Assembly (NCBI GenBank): GCA_019359175.1
Contig: JAHHHU010000019.1
Span: 1 to 64,000 of the forward strand
DNA from: Phormidium tanganyikae FI6-MK23
Lineage (GTDB): Bacteria > Cyanobacteriota > Cyanobacteriia > Leptolyngbyales > Leptolyngbyaceae
Length of the DNA: 64,000 nucleotides
Reading direction: 5' to 3'
Shown in pieces: positions 60,571 through 64,000 of this stretch. Both the position numbers and the translations under genes were made by a program. The first letter of the stretch is position 1. Every line of letters begins with the position of its first letter. The notes under the pieces are model-generated. The model was not told the DNA's origin, did no database searches, and saw nothing but the letters and a program-made list of their open reading frames with translations.

Positions 60571-61400
60571 TAGCTCAACCTCCGATAGAGTTTCTCGGAT
60601 TTTGAGAGTTCTTCATAGCGATCGCTTTTCGAGGTAAATCGCAGTGTCTCTTGCCGTCCCAGTGCCAAAATTCCGAACGGGCAAAGACTTTGATAAAACA
60701 AGTCGTGAACGCGATCTTGAAGTGTTCGATCGAAGTAAATTAAAACGTTCCGACAAATAATCACGTTAAATTCAATAAATGATCCATCCGTCACGAGATT
60801 ATGTTGCGAAAATACGACGTTATCTCGCAACGACGATCGAAAAATTGCGTGTTCATAAGCTGCCGTGTAGTATTCGGAAAACGATTTTTGTCCTCCCGCT
60901 TTCAAATATTGCTGTGTGTATTCTTGCATTGACGAAAGTGAAAATATGCCGCTTCTTGCCGATTGCAAAACTTTTTCATTCGTGTCCGTTGCATACAGGC
61001 GACAGCGATGATAAATTCCTTCTTCTTGCAATAGAATTGCCATTGAATAAACTTCTTCGCCAGTAGAACATCCAGCGTGCCAAATCCGAATAAATGGATA
61101 AGTTTTTAGCGTTGGCAAAACTAAATTTCTAAACGTGAGATAAAAGCTCGGATCGCGAAACATTGAGGTAACGTTCACCGTTAAGCTCAGAAGTAATCGA
61201 TCGAGACATTGACGATCGTGCAACACTCGATTTTGCAGTTCCGAAATCGTTTGAATCCCTTCGATTTGCATAAAATTTTGCACACGACGACTGCGCGAGG
61301 ACGGTGCATAGTTCCGAAAATCGTAGCCGTAGTAGCGATAGATGCCTTCAAACAGCAATTGCGTTTCAATCGTTTCGAGGGTTGGGTGCAGTGCCAGCAT
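60570..61400 (-). CDS. cheR: CheR-type protein methyltransferase
   Basis: A 276-residue SAM-dependent methyltransferase that methylates Glu on receptors. The N-terminal helical domain has the R-rich SRSRRVQNFMQIEGIQTI-like stretch. The SAM site is IRIWHAGCSTGEEVYSMAIL (G-x-S-x-G type) and, later, FNVIICRNVLIYFDRTLQDR and GILALGRQETLRF. It is first of the cheR-cheB-kinase group. No chemoreceptor, CheA or CheW gene is in the window, so the targets are not known. Confidence 0.93.
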   Translation of the reverse strand: MLALHPTLETIETQLLFEGIYRYYGYDFRNYAPSSRSRRVQNFMQIEGIQTISELQNRVLHDRQCLDRLLLSLTVNVTSMFRDPSFYLTFRNLVLPTLKTYPFIRIWHAGCSTGEEVYSMAILLQEEGIYHRCRLYATDTNEKVLQSARSGIFSLSSMQEYTQQYLKAGGQKSFSEYYTAAYEHAIFRSSLRDNVVFSQHNLVTDGSFIEFNVIICRNVLIYFDRTLQDRVHDLFYQSLCPFGILALGRQETLRFTSKSDRYEELSKSEKLYRRLS

Positions 61401-61500
61401 GATAGAAGCGCGATCGAGGTTATTCCCTTATTGCATGATTTCCTACAGGCTCGAATCCTCCTAGCGCCTCATTCGCCGCAGTGAACGACACAACGAACAT

Positions 61501-61530
61501 AAAAAATCAGGGCGTAATACCCTGATTAAT
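61501..61530 (-). terminator. rho-independent terminator after the gene at 61562-61828
   Basis: On the minus strand AATCAGGG pairs with CCCTGATT around a seven-base loop and is followed by six T (A run at 61501-61506 on the plus strand). It lies about 35-60 bases after the small gene's stop, so that gene is probably a separate transcription unit. Confidence 0.82.
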
Positions 61531-61561
61531 GTGAAGCGTTTATCAACGGAAACCTAAAAAT

Positions 61562-61828
61562 TTATAAAAACATCCGAGAAGCGAACTTCTCAAAATTTGC
61601 TTGTGTCTGATGAAGGAGTTGTTCCCGGCTATCCGGTGTATTCGTCAAGCTCGGAACCAAATTACGCGCCTGTAGCGCCATGTGCAATTGGAGGTGAGCC
61701 ACATACTCGCTGAATTCTTCTTGAGAATTCGATTCTAGGGACGAGGATTGTAGAAGCTGTGATGTGCGCGAATCCAAAGTGTTCTCTCCTGAGCGATCGA
61801 CAAAATGCCTTTTGAGGCAGTCGAACAA
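61562..61828 (-). CDS. small hypothetical protein
   Basis: An 88-residue protein starting MFDCLKRHFVDRSGENTLDS, with SQEEFSEYVAHLQLHMALQA in the middle and REQLLHQTQANFEKFASRMF at the end. It is hydrophilic and helical. I recognise no family. A clean terminator follows it and a 74-base gap separates it from the DUF512 gene upstream, which supports a real transcript, but the start is not certain. Confidence 0.55.
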   Translation of the reverse strand: MFDCLKRHFVDRSGENTLDSRTSQLLQSSSLESNSQEEFSEYVAHLQLHMALQARNLVPSLTNTPDSREQLLHQTQANFEKFASRMFL

Positions 61829-61902
61829 AGTCGAATCGTCCGACAGATTGATTATTCCAGCAAAGTTAGGGTTTGCGCCACACTTCTTTAAAGATGTTTA
61901 CG

Positions 61903-63231
61903 TTAGTCATTAAATTTTCTGATCAAACCTTCCACGCCTTCCACGATCGAGATCTTCGTATTTAATCGCTGCTCAAGTTCTTCGACTCGCATATCGTCCA
62001 AAAACACCGTTTCGCCCTGTTTGAGCATCACAGACGGCAGCAAAATTCCATCGCCCAAATCCTGTCCCTGAAGCGCGTTGAGAATATCCTGACCCGTGAG
62101 CAATCCTGTCACAGTGATGCTCTGTCCCCAGTAATCACTATTGAGCGCCGCCATTCGGATAGTTAGTCCTTCGACTTGATTAAAGCGATCGAGCAAGGGC
62201 GCAAAGGCTTTCTCGACCGCATTTCCCAGAATCCAAACATAGTCACGCTTCGGTGTAACTTGCTTCGGAAGCCGTTTTGCAGCGGTGTCGAATTCTTTCA
62301 AAAACAACTGAATCGAGCCAACGCCATTTCCGATCTGCGGATAGTCTTCATATTCGGATTCTGGCGGTAAGTCAGCCCCCGCAATCAAAAACCACTCGTC
62401 CGCTAACCAAACGATCGTCGTTCCACGTTCCTGCCGAAATCGAGCTTGGAGCGCTTGAACTTGAGCGATGACTTCTCGCGCTTTTTCGGGTGAAACCGGA
62501 ATTAATTCATCTTCAGTCGGACGAAATCGCGTTAATCCAACCGGAACAACCGCGATCGATGCCACTGCTGGAGTGTCTTCTTTATGAAATTGGGCGAGAT
62601 CCTCGATCGTGCGCGTTAGATGTTCTCCGTCGTTGATTCCAGGACACAGCACGACTTGAGCATGAATTTGTAGCTGTCGCTCTTGAAACCACTGCAACTG
62701 ATCGAGAATTTGACCTGCGCGGGGATTTTTTAACAATCTCGATCGCACGTCTGCTTCAGTCGCATGAACCGAGACATAAAGCGGCGAAAGTCTCATTTGC
62801 TCGATCCGATTCCATTCGCGCTGCGTTAAATTGGTTAACGTCAAATAGCTTCCGTAAAGAAAGCTCAATCGGTAATCATCATCTTTGAAATAGAGACTGT
62901 CGCGCTTTCCAGGTGGCTGTTGATCAATAAAACAAAACGGACAGCGGTTACTGCACTGCATCAATCCATCAAACAGCGCACTATCAAACTCCAACCCCAA
63001 ATCCTCGTCGTAATCCTTCTCAATTTCGATGTGATGAGTTTTGCCTTTGGTGTCAATTACTTCGAGTTCTACGACTTCATCCGCACACAAAAACTGATAG
63101 TCAATCAGATCGCGAGGCTTTTCGCCGTTGATCGACACAACGCGATCGCCCGCTTCAAACCCTATTTCTTCTGCGATCGATCCTGACTGCACACTGGTCA
63201 CTAATGCTGGACGAATAGAAATCTCGCTCAT
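61903..63231 (-). CDS. radical SAM/DUF512 protein with a PDZ-like domain
   Basis: A 442-residue cyanobacterial iron-sulfur protein of the TIGR03279 type. An N-terminal PDZ-like domain (about 1-75) has GSIAEEIGFEAGDRVVSING. The radical SAM core carries CSNRCPFCFIDQQPPGKRDS (CxxxCxxC, near residue 93) then DDYRLSFLYGSYLTLTNL. The C-terminal DUF512 has LAEEWF-like sequence near ADEWFLIAGADLPPESEYED and the tail DMRVEELEQRLNTKISIVEG. The reaction is unknown. It is well conserved in oxygenic phototrophs. A 27-base gap separates it from the uppP gene upstream. Confidence 0.92.
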   Translation of the reverse strand: MSEISIRPALVTSVQSGSIAEEIGFEAGDRVVSINGEKPRDLIDYQFLCADEVVELEVIDTKGKTHHIEIEKDYDEDLGLEFDSALFDGLMQCSNRCPFCFIDQQPPGKRDSLYFKDDDYRLSFLYGSYLTLTNLTQREWNRIEQMRLSPLYVSVHATEADVRSRLLKNPRAGQILDQLQWFQERQLQIHAQVVLCPGINDGEHLTRTIEDLAQFHKEDTPAVASIAVVPVGLTRFRPTEDELIPVSPEKAREVIAQVQALQARFRQERGTTIVWLADEWFLIAGADLPPESEYEDYPQIGNGVGSIQLFLKEFDTAAKRLPKQVTPKRDYVWILGNAVEKAFAPLLDRFNQVEGLTIRMAALNSDYWGQSITVTGLLTGQDILNALQGQDLGDGILLPSVMLKQGETVFLDDMRVEELEQRLNTKISIVEGVEGLIRKFND

Positions 63232-63258
63232 GACTCGAAACTAGAAAGCTTATCTAGT

Positions 63259-64000
63259 CTAAACTTCCTTCAAAACCTTTGTGGCGATCGCAATCAACAA
63301 CGTGACTCCCAACGCTAAGCGATACCAAACAAACACCCAAGTACTCTGACGCTGCAAGAACTTTAAGAGCCAAGCGATCGACAAATACGAAAACACAAAC
63401 GCTGATGCAATCCCCACAAGCAAAGGCAACCCCATATCCGCCTGTTGCAAGACATCTTTGGCTTGAACGAGAGTTGCGATCGTCAAAGCCGGAATTCCGA
63501 GCAAAAACGAAAATCGAGCGGCAGTTTCTCGACGCAATCCTAAAAACAGCGCGGCGGTTAAAGTCGATCCCGATCGCGACGCTCCCGGCAGCAATGCAAT
63601 CATTTGCCCCAATCCCACCAAAATTCCGTCTTTGATTTCCAGTTCATCAAAGCCACGTTTGCGCGTTCCGACCTTTTCTGATACGGCGAGTAGAAGCGAC
63701 ATGATGATCGACATCACCGCAATAATGATCACGCTTTCCGGCAGCAGGTTCAATTTCTTCAGCACAAATCCCATACCCAATACGGGAATCGTTCCGATCG
63801 CGATTCCGACCAAAATCTTCAATTCTTCGCGATGCCATTCCTTCCGCGCGAATGCCGCCAAAGCTCCAGACAAAATCGCCCGAATATCCTTCCAAAAGTA
63901 AATCACAACCGCAATCACACTCCCAAACTGAATCGCATCGATCGCGGCTTTATTCCATTGGTTCTGCCAGCCAAGAATATCGGTAAAAATGATCAAATGG
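63259..64000 (-). CDS. uppP: undecaprenyl-diphosphatase (partial, runs off the window)
   Basis: A membrane pyrophosphatase that recycles undecaprenyl-PP for peptidoglycan and surface polymers. The visible 245 residues have GLGQMIALLPGASRSGSTLT with the PGxSRSG motif, then FLGLRRETAARFSFLLGIPA. The frame stays open to the window edge and reads HLIIFTDILGWQNQ, where the family has an upstream Ser-Ser-Thr motif. The N-terminus, with the first catalytic Glu-rich segment, therefore lies beyond 64000. Confidence 0.93.
   Translation of the reverse strand, partial: HLIIFTDILGWQNQWNKAAIDAIQFGSVIAVVIYFWKDIRAILSGALAAFARKEWHREELKILVGIAIGTIPVLGMGFVLKKLNLLPESVIIIAVMSIIMSLLLAVSEKVGTRKRGFDELEIKDGILVGLGQMIALLPGASRSGSTLTAALFLGLRRETAARFSFLLGIPALTIATLVQAKDVLQQADMGLPLLVGIASAFVFSYLSIAWLLKFLQRQSTWVFVWYRLALGVTLLIAIATKVLKEV

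Noticed and set aside
61431-61475. Possible tRNA T-arm (GGCTCGAATCC)
   Set aside because: The flanking bases do not form a T stem and no acceptor or anticodon arm can be drawn.
1-64000. CRISPR array
   Set aside because: No series of regularly spaced direct repeats of 24-40 bases with unique spacers is visible; the only tandem repeats are the 21-bp units listed.

Overview
The window is a 64 kb piece of a cyanobacterial chromosome. Direct signs are the petC-petA pair (Rieske protein and cytochrome f), a CcmP carboxysome shell protein, an NDH-1 subunit NdhD, a DevBCA-type exporter, a cyanobacterial radical-SAM/DUF512 protein, DUF3067 and DUF4336 proteins, and very frequent HIP1 palindromes (GCGATCGC) in almost every gene. 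The mixture of genes suggests a Leptolyngbya- or Nostoc-like organism, but the species cannot be fixed from this sequence. I found no rRNA, tRNA, CRISPR array or intact transposase.

Layout. 1-6.3 kb looks like an accessory patch. It holds an ndhD2-like gene without HIP1 sites, then two well-formed integron attC-like sites (2290-2378 and 4377-4460) that bracket a frameshifted FAD monooxygenase and its divergent TetR regulator, then an NTF2-like gene and a lipoprotein Mn superoxide dismutase. No integrase is visible, so this fits a cluster of attC sites lacking an integrase. 6.6-13.2 kb is a surface-glycan cluster: a GT9 glycosyltransferase, a GT9-like half protein, a CdaR-type regulator, a GT4, a GT4-GmhA (phosphoheptose isomerase) fusion and an SDR. 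13.2-26.8 kb holds housekeeping genes (ispD, agmatinase, leuS, petCA), an SLH protein, a stand-alone GlmS-type isomerase coupled to a small HNH protein, a frameshifted Rpn-family gene with a perfect 23-bp inverted repeat at the lesion, and a Cache-type histidine kinase.

27-46 kb mixes envelope and stress genes: a GNAT protein, a TpsB transporter, a DUF4336 protein, a four-gene operon of two exported ferritin-like proteins with an ECF sigma factor and its anti-sigma factor, RarD, YajQ, MAPEG, a DprA-like protein, a carotenoid oxygenase facing a 2-oxoglutarate-type dioxygenase, a geranylgeranyl-reductase-like enzyme, an FTR1 iron permease, a lipid kinase and a hemerythrin-like protein. Two gene relics lie here: a PadR tail and a phosphoenolpyruvate synthase shrunk by several internal deletions.

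46-64 kb carries devBCA, potBC-like permeases, recJ, two glycosyltransferases, ccmP with a pentapeptide-repeat gene, a CheR/CheB/hybrid-kinase group, the DUF512 protein and the 3' part of uppP, which runs off the window. A modular inverted repeat with the core CCCCCTAAATCCCCC occurs four times between genes (12.3, 42.3, 46.5 and 58.2 kb); a fifth site at 52.4 kb keeps only its outer arms.
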